A stretch of 60,333 nt of DNA from Gyrodactylus bullatarudis (lineage: Eukaryota > Platyhelminthes > Monogenea > Gyrodactylidea > Gyrodactylidae): NCBI GenBank assembly GCA_012064415.1, contig SSNU01000083.1, positions 103,602 through 163,934 on the forward strand. Reading direction: 5' to 3'. A program made the translations under genes and the position numbers. The number at the start of each line of letters is the position of its first letter. Position 1 is the first letter of the stretch. Under the pieces are notes generated by a model, which had not been told where the DNA came from, ran no database searches, and worked only from the letters and a program-made list of their open reading frames with translations. Shown in pieces: positions 44,806 to 55,894 of this stretch.

Positions 44806-45644
44806 TAATTATACTGTTACTAAATTATTTTCGACCAAATTCCGCTTTTGCTTAATCAGAAGAAAAATTCTAGTTTCTTCATTATTGAGATTTAAATATC
44901 CACGTAAATTTTTAAATACTTCCGAAAATCCACTTAACATGATTAGGATAATTAAAATTAAGATATATTAAGACCATATGTACATTGTAAGAACATAATG
45001 TAAGCTAAAAAACAACAAAACAGTAAGTACCGACAGTGTAAAGAAAAGTGAAAAAGCTCACATATGCCAAGGTAGTTGAAGATTATAAGAATAGTTCTTT
45101 TAAACACATAAGTTTGGTTTATATAGATATATGAAAAATTTCTCCTTCCCCTAAACTGTTCTGTACTGTTATCCCCTGCATATTTTTATAAAATTAAAGC
45201 TTCTTGCCCTTCCTGTCTTGGATGCCTGGTCACCACTGTATTATTTTTCATTATAACTTAAACTAAATATTTTTTTATTATTCTAAAAATAAATTTAAAG
45301 TGCTTTTAAATATTGCGCAATGAAAATTATAAAAAACACATTTTATGTATACCAGTGTAATATCTAAAACATACTTGATGTAAATTATAAAAAAAATTTC
45401 AATTTGGGAATAAACTTTAATTTTATCTACAGATTATTCCCAATGGTTTAAAAAATAGCGTATTTCTATTCTTCTTATCTTATCACAAAATAAATGAAAT
45501 GAAGGAATAACATTTACTATTAGTTTTAGCATTAAGTTCAAGCAATTTAAAACAAAGAAAGTCGTTCTCTGATCATATTTCGAAATTTATTGATTTAATA
45601 ATTATGTATATGGAGAACTTAAAGAAAACTCTCTAGTAAGCCAT
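44806..45644. other. no gene seen
   Basis: AT-rich stretch downstream of the pseudogene unit 4. The 3' terminal exon of that gene would be expected here, but I could not identify one. Confidence 0.35.
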
Positions 45645-46967
45645 TCACGAACTAAAATGATAATAGATACGTCTTTCCCATGAGGATTTCATGTGGCATT
45701 TCGCAAGATTCAAGACAAATTTTGAGCAATTTATCTAAAACTTGGTATTCATCTATTTTCATCAGATCTTCTGATGATCGTACATCTATCGTTATAGACT
45801 TTTCCATATTTTTATTTATTTTGACAAATTCTTTCAGATAAGGATTGCAGATTCGTGATAGCATTAATCTCAAAGCGGTCAAATTTTTTCCAGTTTTCAA
45901 TACAAAAAGTTTCGAAGTCCACCTGAGTACATCAGCAATTTATAAATTTCTCGAAAAATTCAGTACATAATTTACTAGAATTTATGAAGCTATTTTCTTC
46001 TTTTGTAAATATGATAATTTCATTGCAAATGTTACTTTCTTATAGAAAGTATCGATAGCATGCGATAATTTTTAATTCTCTCAACGCAGGCTTCTTAACA
46101 ATCTTTACGTTTCCAGAATGAAGACTCAAGAGAAAATCACATTTGACAAACATGTGTCCAGAATGAAGACACTATGGTAAAGACAAGAAGAAATTATTAT
46201 TATCATTAACGTAATCACCAAGAGCTTTTCTCGAGCATGTTATTAAACTTCTCGATGTTCAAACCATTGTCCAGTTTTTTCGATATTAGTTTATCATAAT
46301 TTTTCTTTCTCCTTAAAAAATTTAAATTTTAGTAATTATACGAATGATTATGGGATAATTACAAAAACAAATGGACCATTTTTATATTTTACAAAAAGGA
46401 AGGGATAGACCATTGCCTTATTTTCATTAGCAAATGGATATACCAAACTTATTTTCCTAAATAGATAGATTTTCGCATTTTCCGCAAAAACAAATGGACA
46501 ATCTTTATATATTTCATTAATAAATGGAAATTACTTATTTAAAGAATTATTTTGGTTTCATTTTAAATAAAAACGTATCATTAGCATGATTTCGAATCTT
46601 CCTATATAAAGATATTATATTTTCCAACTATATATGATACCGTACCATGCAATAAATATAAGCTATATTAAAATTAATTAATTTAAGATCATCATAGGAA
46701 TGTTTTATAATAAATTTTGGTCACTTGTAAGTTGTATTTATAAAGGTAACATATTTTTCAAACATTAAAATCTCATGTGATACATCCTGATTATTAATTC
46801 GAGATGAATTTTTGATTATCTGTTCGGCCCCAAACATTTTTAATAGACTCGATGTCGAATTGAATATTAAATTTTTCAATAAAATTTGCTAAAATATCTG
46901 ATGCTATCCTGGATCTCATGACAGTGATTACGATACATCGCATATACGGCTTTTCAAAAAATTTAAT

Positions 46968-47941
46968 ATCTCTCCAATACCACCAAATTATTGAATGACC
47001 GTAACAAGGACCCAATCCACTCGCTAAGCAGAAGGAATGTTGTTTACGAGTTCAACTGCTCGTGTGGTCTTACATACATCGGGATGACAACCAGAACCCT
47101 TGCTGCCAGATGCAAGGAACACTTGAACAAATCCAATAAAACCTCCTCCATTCAGGAACACCTAAAAGCATCAAACCACCCTTCTGGTATAGAAAATTTC
47201 AGCATAAGGTATATGACAGATCCCAAACTCAGCAAAGAACAGTCAAAAAAGAAATAGCGGAAGCAAAATTAGTTAATGATGAAAAACCAGCACTTTGTGC
47301 GCAAAAACTCCTAGGAAGGAATCTCGGCTTCACAGGTATGAATTTCCACAAGTATCCAAATTGACAAATAATGCTGAAAACCTCTACAATCCAGGCTCAA
47401 CCTTGGTACAAAAACTACAGACCTCAACATCAGTTGATGAACCCTCCAAAAGAAAACCTGGGAAAACCATAAAGAAAGTTTTCAAACCCACAATAACTTC
47501 AACTCAAACTCCTGTACAAGATGCGGAACAAACAACCACCCAACCTTCCACGCATCTACGGAGAATAACACAATCCACCGAGAGAGAGGAGAACAATGCA
47601 AACAAGCCCAAGGAAATCACCAACTCAATTTCCACTCCTGACATGGCAACCACTGTGGCATTAGTAAACCAAACCTCAACATTAGTTGATAAGCAACCTT
47701 CCACAGAACAACAAGCCCAGGACCCCCAAAACCCAGCAACCCCAAATGATCGCAAACGTTTCTTTTCCAAGCCCGGATTAATAACCTCAACCCCAAATCG
47801 AAAAAGGAACCCCTCTACATCACCCCAGAAACACAAAACAAAAAAGAAAAAAGGTCTGAAGAGAGCCGACGAAAATAAAAGCTTTTATTCACCTCAAAAA
47901 CCTCTCGTCTTTCTATCCAGCATGACTAATGGCCAGCAACC
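46968..47941 (+). mobile_element. Penelope-like element 6, 5'-truncated, with 14-bp target duplication
   Basis: GIY-YIG part from 46991: NVVYEFNCSCGLTYIGMTTR, RCKEHLNKSN, and the RYMTDPKLSKEQSK block, then a frameshift near 47253. The tail is Thr/Pro-rich with TSTLVDKQPS and TPNRKRNPSTSPQ blocks like those of PLE 5. The RT is gone. TCAAAAAATTTAAT flanks it at 46954-46967 and 47942-47955. The insert ends in ...agcatgactaatggccagc, like the end of PLE 5. A clean 5'-truncated insertion, which fits target-primed reverse transcription. Confidence 0.9.
47853..47905 (+). ncRNA. hammerhead motif of PLE 6
   Basis: CTGAAGA (47856-47862), spacer, GAAA (47871-47874), palindromic AATAAAAGCTTTTATT, C, then ACCTC. 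Stem I keeps only about GGT/ACC because the upstream part is replaced by an A-rich run. Confidence 0.5.
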
Positions 47942-48328
47942 TCAAAAAATTTAATGTTCTCGCTACAGTACCTCTTGAAACTTTCCAATGATACATGGCA
48001 GTCTACATATTTTTCGTATATTTTCATACATCTAGTATCCAATTTAGTCAAACAGATTTCTTGAGGCGAAAATTTAATTAGTTTACCACAGATTTTGCTC
48101 TCAGCTAAAAAATAAATATAGCATAATATAATTTTCTTCTTCTTAAGATTTTCATTTTGAAATTTTTTAACCCTATTTGAATGAAGATCCAAGCTAAAAT
48201 GAAAAATGTATTCATGCCATGTTGGATCTAAATTTAAATTGAAGTCTTAATTTAAGAAAGAAATTATCGGTAAAATCTTCTTTCAAGACAACTCGACTAC
48301 AAAGTTTATCTAATTTTGAAAGGAATTC

Positions 48329-49088
48329 GATAGGACTGGAGATAACCTCACACTTCGGCGATACCATAAATCTCGTGTATATGGTATGTGCGTGGGTATA
48401 TGCGCGGATTTCCTACCCCTTTTCATCATGTAAACATTGTCACAATATTTATTAATGTCAAACTTTGAAACACCATAAAATCGGTTTGATAAATGCTACA
48501 GGTACAAACGATATATCAAAAGGAAGCTCAGAATCTCAGAAATTTGATGAAAATTGTTAAAAATGCTCAATAAATTTGGTTTTATCAAAGAAAAATAGAG
48601 TTCTAGCTCTTTTCAAAATACGTATTAGTTAGCTGACACTTAATTAAATTCTGCAAAAATGTTTTGGGATAATTTTTTTCGATATTTAACACCCATTTCA
48701 AAATTTTGTTAAATTTTATAACCTCAAACTTAAAACTCAACTTTCTAGAGCTAATGCTTTAATTAACAGTCTCGCATGTATTTAGCCATTATTCTCATAT
48801 TAAAATTATATATTATTTTAAAAGATTATTTACACAGAGGAATTTATTGAGCATTTTTAACAATTTTCATCAAATTTCTGAGATTCTGAGCTTCCTTTTG
48901 ATATATCGTTTGTACCTGTAGCATTTATCAAACCGATTTTATGGTGTTTCAAAGTTTGACATTAATAAATATTGTGACAATGTTTACATGATGAAAAGGG
49001 GTAGGAAATCCGCGCATATACCCACGCACATACCATATACACGAGATTTATGGTATCGCCGAAGTGTGAGGTTATCTCCAGTCCTACC
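48329..49088. mobile_element. 760-bp MITE with about 250-bp TIRs and 8-bp duplication
   Basis: Ends GATAGGACTGGAGATAACC and, inverted, GGTAGGACTGGAGATAACC. AGGAATTC flanks both sides (48321-48328, 49089-49096). The arms match over about 250 bp. An 8-bp duplication is typical of hAT elements (P elements too). The reading frame of the host exon across the repaired site confirms the boundaries. Non-coding. Confidence 0.9.
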
Positions 49089-49324
49089 AGGAATTCTTCT
49101 AGAGGTAAATTAACTTTATTTATGGCATCAATTAGTTCTTTGTGTTCCATTGATTTTTTCGTTGCGAGAAATGATTGAGCTATATTAAGTGGAATTCAAA
49201 GTTTTATTATGTATATAGAAAGCAATATATACTAAAGCTTAGATTGAACTTTTCAGAAAAAGACAATATTCATAATCTAAAATTATTTTGTTCTTGGTGA
49301 GCATAAAAAATTTATTTTTCTAAA

Positions 49325-49735
49325 AGTGATACCATCCCAGCTAAAAGATTCAGACGAATTAGAAAAACTTATCAGAAACTCTCTAGTTAAAGATTATCCA
49401 ATCGAAATGATCAATAACATAGTATTCTGTTTTTCTGGTCCCCTACTCTTTCCTTTGTTGCTTAGGTGAATTCGAAAAACATCCTTTACGGCAGGGATTT
49501 AAATCTTTTTTTGTTATTGTGAGCTAGGAGTAGTATCTTTTCTTGTTTTCCGTTGCTAGGTCATCATTAGCGAGTTGTTCCTCTGCTATGCATCTTCGTG
49601 CTGGAAACAACTGATTGCATCAATACTTCAAGCCAGTATAGCCAACTTTTAAAATCATCTATACCTGCAACCCCGGTCTGAGCAAACATCCAAAAGATAT
49701 TGGAAATTGTTGAAGCCCAATTGGTAAACGAATTT
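49325..49735 (+). mobile_element. PLE fragments
   Basis: At about 49330-49430, SDELEKLIRNSLVKDYPIEM resembles the RT-endonuclease linker (EKEKLIKVFMSNNYPRQF in PLE 3). At about 49672-49735, GLSKHPK then ILEIVEAQLVNEF matches the end of the GIY-YIG domain of PLE 5 (KLSKHKSKRILEIVEAKLVNE). The GIY-YIG core between them is missing. Confidence 0.6.
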
Positions 49736-49891
49736 GACACAGCATCAACATTAGAAAAAGATATTAAAGAAAAGTCTTCGAAAAATGTATTTATTTCACA
49801 TGGAACTTTCTTGAATTTGATCTCGCTTATATTCCCTGTGGATATAAAAAATATATTATCATTGATGATTCATCAAATATATGTTATCTTA

Positions 49892-50043
49892 CAGTAGCTC
49901 TAGTCAAACTGCAAATGACTAACTCAATAAAACTCAAAATTAATTTCACACATCCAAAGATCAAGCGAGAACTACTATACTTTCACCCTCAAGTATTGTA
50001 AGTTTCATTGAGTTATTTATGTGAGGTTTGACAAGAGCTACTG
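49892..50043. repeat. 152-bp TA-flanked MITE
   Basis: Ends CAGTAGCTCTAGTCAAACT and the inverted CAGTAGCTCTTGTCAAACC, between TA sites. Arms of about 45 bp with differences. A matching end remnant lies at 8818. Non-coding. Confidence 0.8.
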
Positions 50044-50045
50044 TA

Positions 50046-50527
50046 AGATGAATATTATTATAAATTTCATTAAAGACTACCTCCCGCGGCGGTTCTAGAT
50101 AAGACTGATAGTTGGGAGGCTTCTTCTTATCAAGTTGATAGTATTAACATAATAAAGCATTATTCAGGATCGTTTAATAACAAATAGATGTTGGTTTGAT
50201 TGATATGGATAATTTGGACTTTGAAAATTCTTTAATTGCCTGCTATGAAAAATAAATTTTGGTGAGAATTTCTTTTCTCTTCTGTTATCGCATATTGAAA
50301 AATGTAGTAGAGATTGATATAAAAATATTATTTGAGCATAGTCAAAAATGTATTTCATTTTCATTCAAGACAAGATTTTTCTAGAATTTTATCATTATCA
50401 TAGTAATTTCATAACTGGTTTGCCAAAATTTCAGAAAAATATTCAGGGAAATTTTCGGAGAAGAAAAAATATCGAAACCCAAGGTTAGATTCAAGACATG
50501 CATTAGCATTATTTGAATTAAACTCAC
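50046..50527. other. downstream of exon A3, terminal exon not identified
   Basis: Exon A3 ends in a splice donor, so at least one more exon is expected on the minus strand. No candidate with matching phase and a clear acceptor could be supported here. Confidence 0.3.
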
Positions 50528-51223
50528 ATGAAATAATTATAGAAATAAGCGAACAGATATTTCTTTCCTAAGATTATCTGATGTGATAATTCCCATTCAA
50601 GACTAATATTGAGTAGTTTTACTAAATTTCTGTAAATTTCAATTTTCTCCAAATCTTCAGATGATCTGATTTCTCTAAAATCAGGTTTTGCCGCATTTTT
50701 ATTTATGTTGACAAATTTCTTCAAGAAAGGATTACAGATTCGTGATAACATCAAGCTAAGAGAAGTCAATTTCATTATAAGGTCAAAATTTTTCCAACTT
50801 TTAATAAAAATTATTTCGAAGTCCTTCTGACTGTACTTACAACTAACAAATTTTTCATAAAAGTCTCTGCATTTTCTATTACTATCCATAAACAGAGTTT
50901 CTTTATCAGTGAAGTTTATCAAAACATTACAGATGTTACTCTCTTTCAAAAAGTATCTATAGCAGACAATAATTTTTAGTTCTGTTAACAACGGTTTCTC
51001 AGTAATCTTTTCGTTTCCGGAATGAAGTCTCAAGAGAAAATCGAATTTGACGAACTTTAGTCTAGAATGAAGACACGATGGTAAAGACAAGAAGAAAATA
51101 TCATTAAAGTAATCACCAAGAGCTTTTCTCGAGCAAAGTGTAACGAGCATGTCATCAAATTTCTCTATGCTCAAATTTTTGTCCAATATTTTCCGTATTA
51201 ATTCATCATATTTCTGTATTTTT
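50528..51223 (-). CDS. exon A, unit 3, of the unrecognised two-domain family
   Basis: Internal exon of 696 bp, acceptor attttacag to donor GTGAGT, entering after one base and leaving in phase 2. It joins B3 over a 3.36-kb intron filled with transposons, giving Gln at the junction and then KIQKYDELIRKIL. Motifs: GDYFNDIFFLSLPSCLHS, LRLHSGNE, KIIVCYRYFLKESNICN, then ELSHQIILGKKYL. An ATG lies 29 bases upstream of the acceptor in the same frame, but the shared acceptor in all four units makes that ATG irrelevant. Closest in sequence to the degenerate A4. Confidence 0.8.
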
Positions 51224-52260
51224 CTGTAAAATTTTAATGATAATTTTAACATATTTAGTTTAATTACAAATTTTACATATTAAATTATAATTATTATGAT
51301 GAGCAGCACCGGGGAATATACATGTTTCCCATAGAACAAAAGATCCACACCATTTCGATAGCAACCAAGTGTACTTGATTTTTACAAATATTAACAGATA
51401 GTTTCTCCACTTTTGTTAGAAATTTGGATCTGATCTGACATTTTTCTTAATCAAGAAGGCTCTTTGAAAATTTAAAAGTTGAAATTTTTCATAATTTCTT
51501 GTGGGTAATTCTTCTACGCTTGATTGCGGTCAATATGAACACCTTAAGTTAGTTTCCGAGTGGTATATCATTTATTAGTCTCTGTTTATAAATCTATTAA
51601 TTACTATAATTACATGGTTATTTTTCAAGGAATTTTGGGTATAAAATCAAAATTAAAAAAAATAGGGGTCTCCATAAACACATATTTAAGTTTGAGTACA
51701 CTTAGTTGCTATCTAAAAGGTTAAATGTACATTTTTGGCATATTTGGAAGCAGCGTAAAATTTTACATAAGATGAATATAGACACCCTGACGTTCCCCAG
51801 TGCAATTAATAATTATTAATTATTAATTACTAATCAATAGCTAGTAATAATTGATTATATCAAGAAATGATTCTTTCTTAGCGTCATGAGATTGATTTTT
51901 AGTTTATTGATCAAATCTGCCCTATTGTTAATTGCAGTTTGGCTCATAATTTGATAATCAACTACTGTTGACTTATTGGGTTTTTATATTGTCGTCGTGC
52001 TTGAGCATAATGAATAAACAGTACTGTATACATACAACAAGGATTATTCAATGAAGAGGATACACTCTGCATTTTAACCAATTGTATTCCATTATATAGT
52101 GACCGAAGTATTATGTTTCTCCCTCTTTATTTCTCGTCTAATTAGCTTAATAATCAACTTTATGCGACCAGAGATATATGAAAAGATTTGTTAATGTCCA
52201 ATGAATACTACTATAAAAAAATTAATTCGAAATATTTTACCAATTTTACTCATATGCCAT
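51224..52260. other. part of the B3-A3 intron, with a small PLE tail piece
   Basis: No gene seen. On the minus strand, about 52000-51925 contains aagtcaacagtagttgataa, then tcaaattatgagcc. This is nearly identical to the PLE tail at 55895-56063, so another tail copy lies here in opposite orientation. Confidence 0.45.
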
Positions 52261-52459
52261 ATGAATGAAAACGAAGTAATACCCTTCTCATTTTTTTATC
52301 AAATGTTTAATTGCAATTATTTTTTTATTAAGCAATTTTCAGCCTCGAAATATGTTTTACCTCTTCTTACGGCCATAAAGAACTTTCAAGCAGATTTCGA
52401 TAATTATGTGAGTTCATTTTTGTTCTGAGAATCTGAAGAGAGATAACTTAGCTTATTTT
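52261..52459 (+). repeat. 199-bp direct repeat, left copy, flanking PLE 7
   Basis: Starts atgaatgaaaacgaagtaat and ends cttagcttatttt. Near-identical to 53171-53369, with one or two changes. It contains a complete TIR of the MITE at 53171-54096. Confidence 0.9.
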
Positions 52460-53170
52460 AGATTTAGAGATTTGAAGCCTGATTTTTGCAAGCAGAAGGA
52501 GTTGGCAACCAAACTGGGCATCACTGGCAAGAAAAGGTTCACCCAACGTAAAAAGTTACAAAAGCTTCCTAAGATTCTCGAGGATCCACCCATTCGCACT
52601 TCAAGCCAGAATCCTGAGGCCCAGACAGTTGACAAGATTGCAATTAATGAAACAGAAGAGTAAGTAGTTGTAACTACGTCTCAAAGTAATCAACTCAACA
52701 AATCAGTCCCCGCTACAGCTACAATCGAGAGAGAATGTGAAAATCTAGAAAAGTCAACGGAAATTGATAATCGAATTATTTCTTAACCTGCAATTAGCCA
52801 AAAGACTCCGGCCAGCAACATAAACCTGCTATTACGAATCGGGGCAGAAAGAGAAAATTATCCAAAAGACAATCAACGTTACATCATTGCCTAAAGAGAA
52901 GAAAGATGCCCTAGATACATCAGGCCATCCCCACCATATCACAAAAATTTTCTTTACTAAATCTGGGGGATGATTTAACCTATCAGAGGATCCCAATTCT
53001 GTTTATAATTTTGTATAAATATCTAGCCGGTGTAAGAGTCTGATGAGAACCGGTAAAATAAAAGCTTTATTATTAATAATTCACTCGTCTTCCAATCCTC
53101 ATAATGAACTTTAAATTAAAATCAGAATCTAATATATTTGAAGATGTTCGGCAATATTTCCCACAAAAAA
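52460..53170 (+). mobile_element. Penelope-like element 7, only the C-terminal tail
   Basis: Starts with LKPDFCKQKELATKLGITG, matching the end of GIY-YIG in PLE 1 (LKPDLCKQKELATQLGFTG). A basic tail follows with stops and frame changes. In one frame the end reads NRGRKRKLSKRQSTLHHCL. The 3' region has a hammerhead-like motif (53027-53092). It is inserted exactly between the two 199-bp repeats, within the B3-A3 intron. Confidence 0.85.
53027..53092 (+). ncRNA. hammerhead-like motif of PLE 7, core partly lost
   Basis: CTGATGA at 53040-53046 and an eight-base spacer, but TAAA instead of GAAA (53054-53057). The A-rich/T-rich stem III is extended and imperfect. Upstream CCGGT (53027-53031) and spacer ACCGG (53049-53053) are exact complements. 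Confidence 0.5.
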
Positions 53171-54096
53171 ATGAATGAAAACGAAGTAATACCCTTCTCA
53201 TTTTTTTATCAAATGTTTAATTGCAATTATTTTTTTATTAAGCAATTTTCAGCCTCGAAATATGTTTTACCTCTTCTTACGGCCATAAAGAACTTTCAAG
53301 CAGATTTCGATAATTATGTGAGTTCAATTTTGTTCTGAGAATCTGAAGAGAGATAACTTAGCTTATTTTTTATGGCTTCCCCTACAATAAATGATCTTCC
53401 ACTAAAATTTATAGCAGTTCTCATAAGGTTGGGGTTTTTTTTTGATTCTTAGTTATAGAATGAGGCTATTAAAATCAAACTATTAAAATCAATTTTTATC
53501 TTATTTGAAAAAAATTGCCAACTTCCAATCCTTTTATTCGAGTATTTTCTTGTGTAGTAAGTTCATTTGATCAAAAGTATCATTGGTTAATCAGGAAACA
53601 GATCTTTAGGACCTTCCTTCAGCATAGATTAAAATTTTTCTTTAATGTCCCTTGAACAACCCAATCTGATTCATTAAAAACATTAAATTTTTAATCTGGA
53701 CAACGATTTTTCCAGATTTACAGCCACGTATTTGATCCTCTCTAACATTGATCTGTCAATTTTTCAATTGAAACTGGTATTTTTCCAGTTTCTATTGTAC
53801 CCCTACTCATTCAGAATAATGATAATTTTCGGGCATAAAAATTTTATGATCTGGACAATCATGCTATTGTTCATATCAGGGTTTTAAGGTGCCTAATCTT
53901 CGGAATTTTAGTGGTTTTAAATAATGAATTTCTTGAAAAAAGTGCGTTAATTTGCAATAAAAAATGGATTAAATGTAAATTAGGAAAATAAAAGTATTGC
54001 TAGAAGATTTCGAGGCTGAAAATTGCTTAATAAAAAAATAATTGCAATAAAATACTTGATAAAAAATGAGAAGGGTATTACTTAGTTTTCATTCAT
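53171..54096. mobile_element. 926-bp MITE with about 90-bp TIRs
   Basis: The left end atgaatgaaaacgaagtaat is matched inverted at 54010-54096 (ending ...gttttcattcat) over about 90 bp with a few changes. The first 199 bp were duplicated around PLE 7. No coding content seen. It lies in the B3-A3 intron. Confidence 0.65.
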
Positions 54097-54586
54097 TGAG
54101 ACACGCGTCGTGACCAGAGTCGGTCTTATTGAATAAATTGCTTGTTATTTTTTAGTCGACACGTGCAAAACTCATAATTGGTACCCTTCTACATTTCAAA
54201 GCCTAACAGAATCCTATTTTATACGATGTATCTATGGAATAAATAGTGTAATTTAATATTTTTCTGCTTATATTATTTTCGTCAAGAAGCTAGCAAAGCT
54301 TATTAAATAACAATTAAAATCGAAAAAGAAAAGAATTCGTCTTAGAAATTGTGTAAAAAGACATTTAATATTCAACTATAGAGCACAAAAAGCGTCTAAA
54401 TTTACTACTGTGAATTGAATATTATTTAATTCTCCTATGGAATGACATCATAAGTATATCTATTATAACTATTCGACAGTAGGTTTGTTAATTCAACATT
54501 ATATTTTTATATTTCAGATCTATTTCATAACTAGAGGTTGTTTCATTATGGCCTAATAGATGAAGAATGATGAAAAAGAAACTTAC

Positions 54587-55314
54587 TGATAAGTTGTATA
54601 AATGAAGGTAACAAGCTTCTCACACATCAAAATATCGTGAGATATATCTTGATATTCACCATTTTTGGTAATCCTTTCAATGAATTTCTTGTATTTAGAA
54701 AAACTCCGATATGCATCAATAGAAAAATCTCCTTTATCGAATTTAAAACTATATTTTTCAATGAAAAACTTCAAATCTTCTGACTCTATCCTAGATCGCA
54801 TAACTGTAATAATTATAGATCTTAAAAATGGCATGGAAAAATAATCCTTATTATCTATACAATATTTGTTAAAATCATCAAGTGGTATCTGACAATATAA
54901 GAATTTCTCATAAAGTTTCATGCATCTATTATCCAATTCAGTTAAGCAAATTTCTTCTGGCAAATATTCAACAGTTTTACCACAAATATTGCTCTCATCT
55001 AAGAAATAACTATAGCATGATATGATTTTCTTTTCCTTCAGAGTTTCATCAGAGAATATCTTTCCCCTGTCTGAATGAAGAACTAAGCAAAATTGGAAAA
55101 TTTTCCTGTGCCATTTTCTATCTAGGAATCTTAATCCTAAGAAGAAATGATCATTGAAGTCTTTTCCCAGATTCTTTATGCTGCACAGAGTTTTTCGCAT
55201 TGGGAGAAATTGTTCGAAACTTAATTTCTCATTATTTATAGCATTTTTAAGATTATTATGGGGGTCAAGTTCTTGAGATCTTCTAGAAATCAAACCGAAT
55301 GTAAATTTTTTCAT
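54587..55314 (-). CDS. exon B, unit 3, of the unrecognised two-domain family (start of gene)
   Basis: 728-bp exon from ATG at 55314 to a GTAAGT donor, phase 2, encoding 242 residues. Motifs: GKDFNDHFFLGLRFLDRKW, LVLHSDRG, KKIISCYSYFLDESNICGK, RCMKLYEKFL, then ISHDILMCEKLVTF. It is closest to B2; the pair LKEKKIISCY and LHSDR is shared exactly. No acceptor precedes the ATG closely, so this is the first coding exon. Predicted soluble, helical and Cys-rich. B3 and A3 together encode 474 residues before the missing terminal exon. Confidence 0.8.
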
Positions 55315-55894
55315 AGGAATATGAATGAAAACACGAATTATTCATTTGATATTGTGATACAAACGCAATAAACTGATTGATCTCGAATATATTTTATTAA
55401 CTTTATTTTATTTAATTTTTTTAAACGTTGCAGTATTTATTAGTTCATTCGGATGAATTTGAGATTTGAGAGGTTTCAGGTTCACATCTGCCCATATAAT
55501 TTGGGAATGAGTTATGAACATTAGAATGCACCCACATAGGACTGATAGAGTCTCACGTTTGTTATAATAGTTAGTAAAAAATTGAAGAAAAATATTTTCA
55601 CCAGTCTGATTTTCTCATATGTTGTTCAGATTTGCAATTCTTTCAATGGTGCAATATTTTTAATACACATATTTAGTTTTGTGGCCCCATACCAACAGAA
55701 AGTGTTTACTGTTAGCTTAGAGATTATGTATTTTCATTTTCTCAGGCTCTAAATTTGTAGAATAATTTTCTTAATATCGGTCAAAAGCTAACGATTTCTC
55801 TCAGAATTTATGATCGTTTAAGATGTGAGACTGTTCAGTCATTTTATCTTGAAATCCTAATTTCGAAAAAAATTCCATTTAAATATTATCAAAA

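Larger units (their letters stand above)
45645..49150 (-). pseudogene. unit 4 of the two-domain family, disrupted (exons B4 and A4)
   Basis: Exon B4 runs from ATG at 49150 to a GTGACC donor at 46724. It is cut by a 760-bp MITE (48329-49088) and a PLE insertion (46968-47941). Each is flanked by an exact duplication, 8 and 14 bp. Removing one copy plus the insert restores the frame at both sites, to EEFLSKLDKLC and SENIKFFEKPY. B4 also has an independent frameshift near 48225-48240. Exon A4 (46311-45645) keeps the acceptor and phase and starts like the others (NYDKLISKKL), but a short deletion follows FNNML. Three in-frame stops follow (near PLP, in YRYFL and after INC). A 413-bp intron without a transposon separates them. 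Confidence 0.9.

Noticed and set aside
51224..51252. Independent start codon for exon A3
   Set aside because: The ATG lies upstream of a splice acceptor shared in position and phase by all four units, so A3 is an internal exon.
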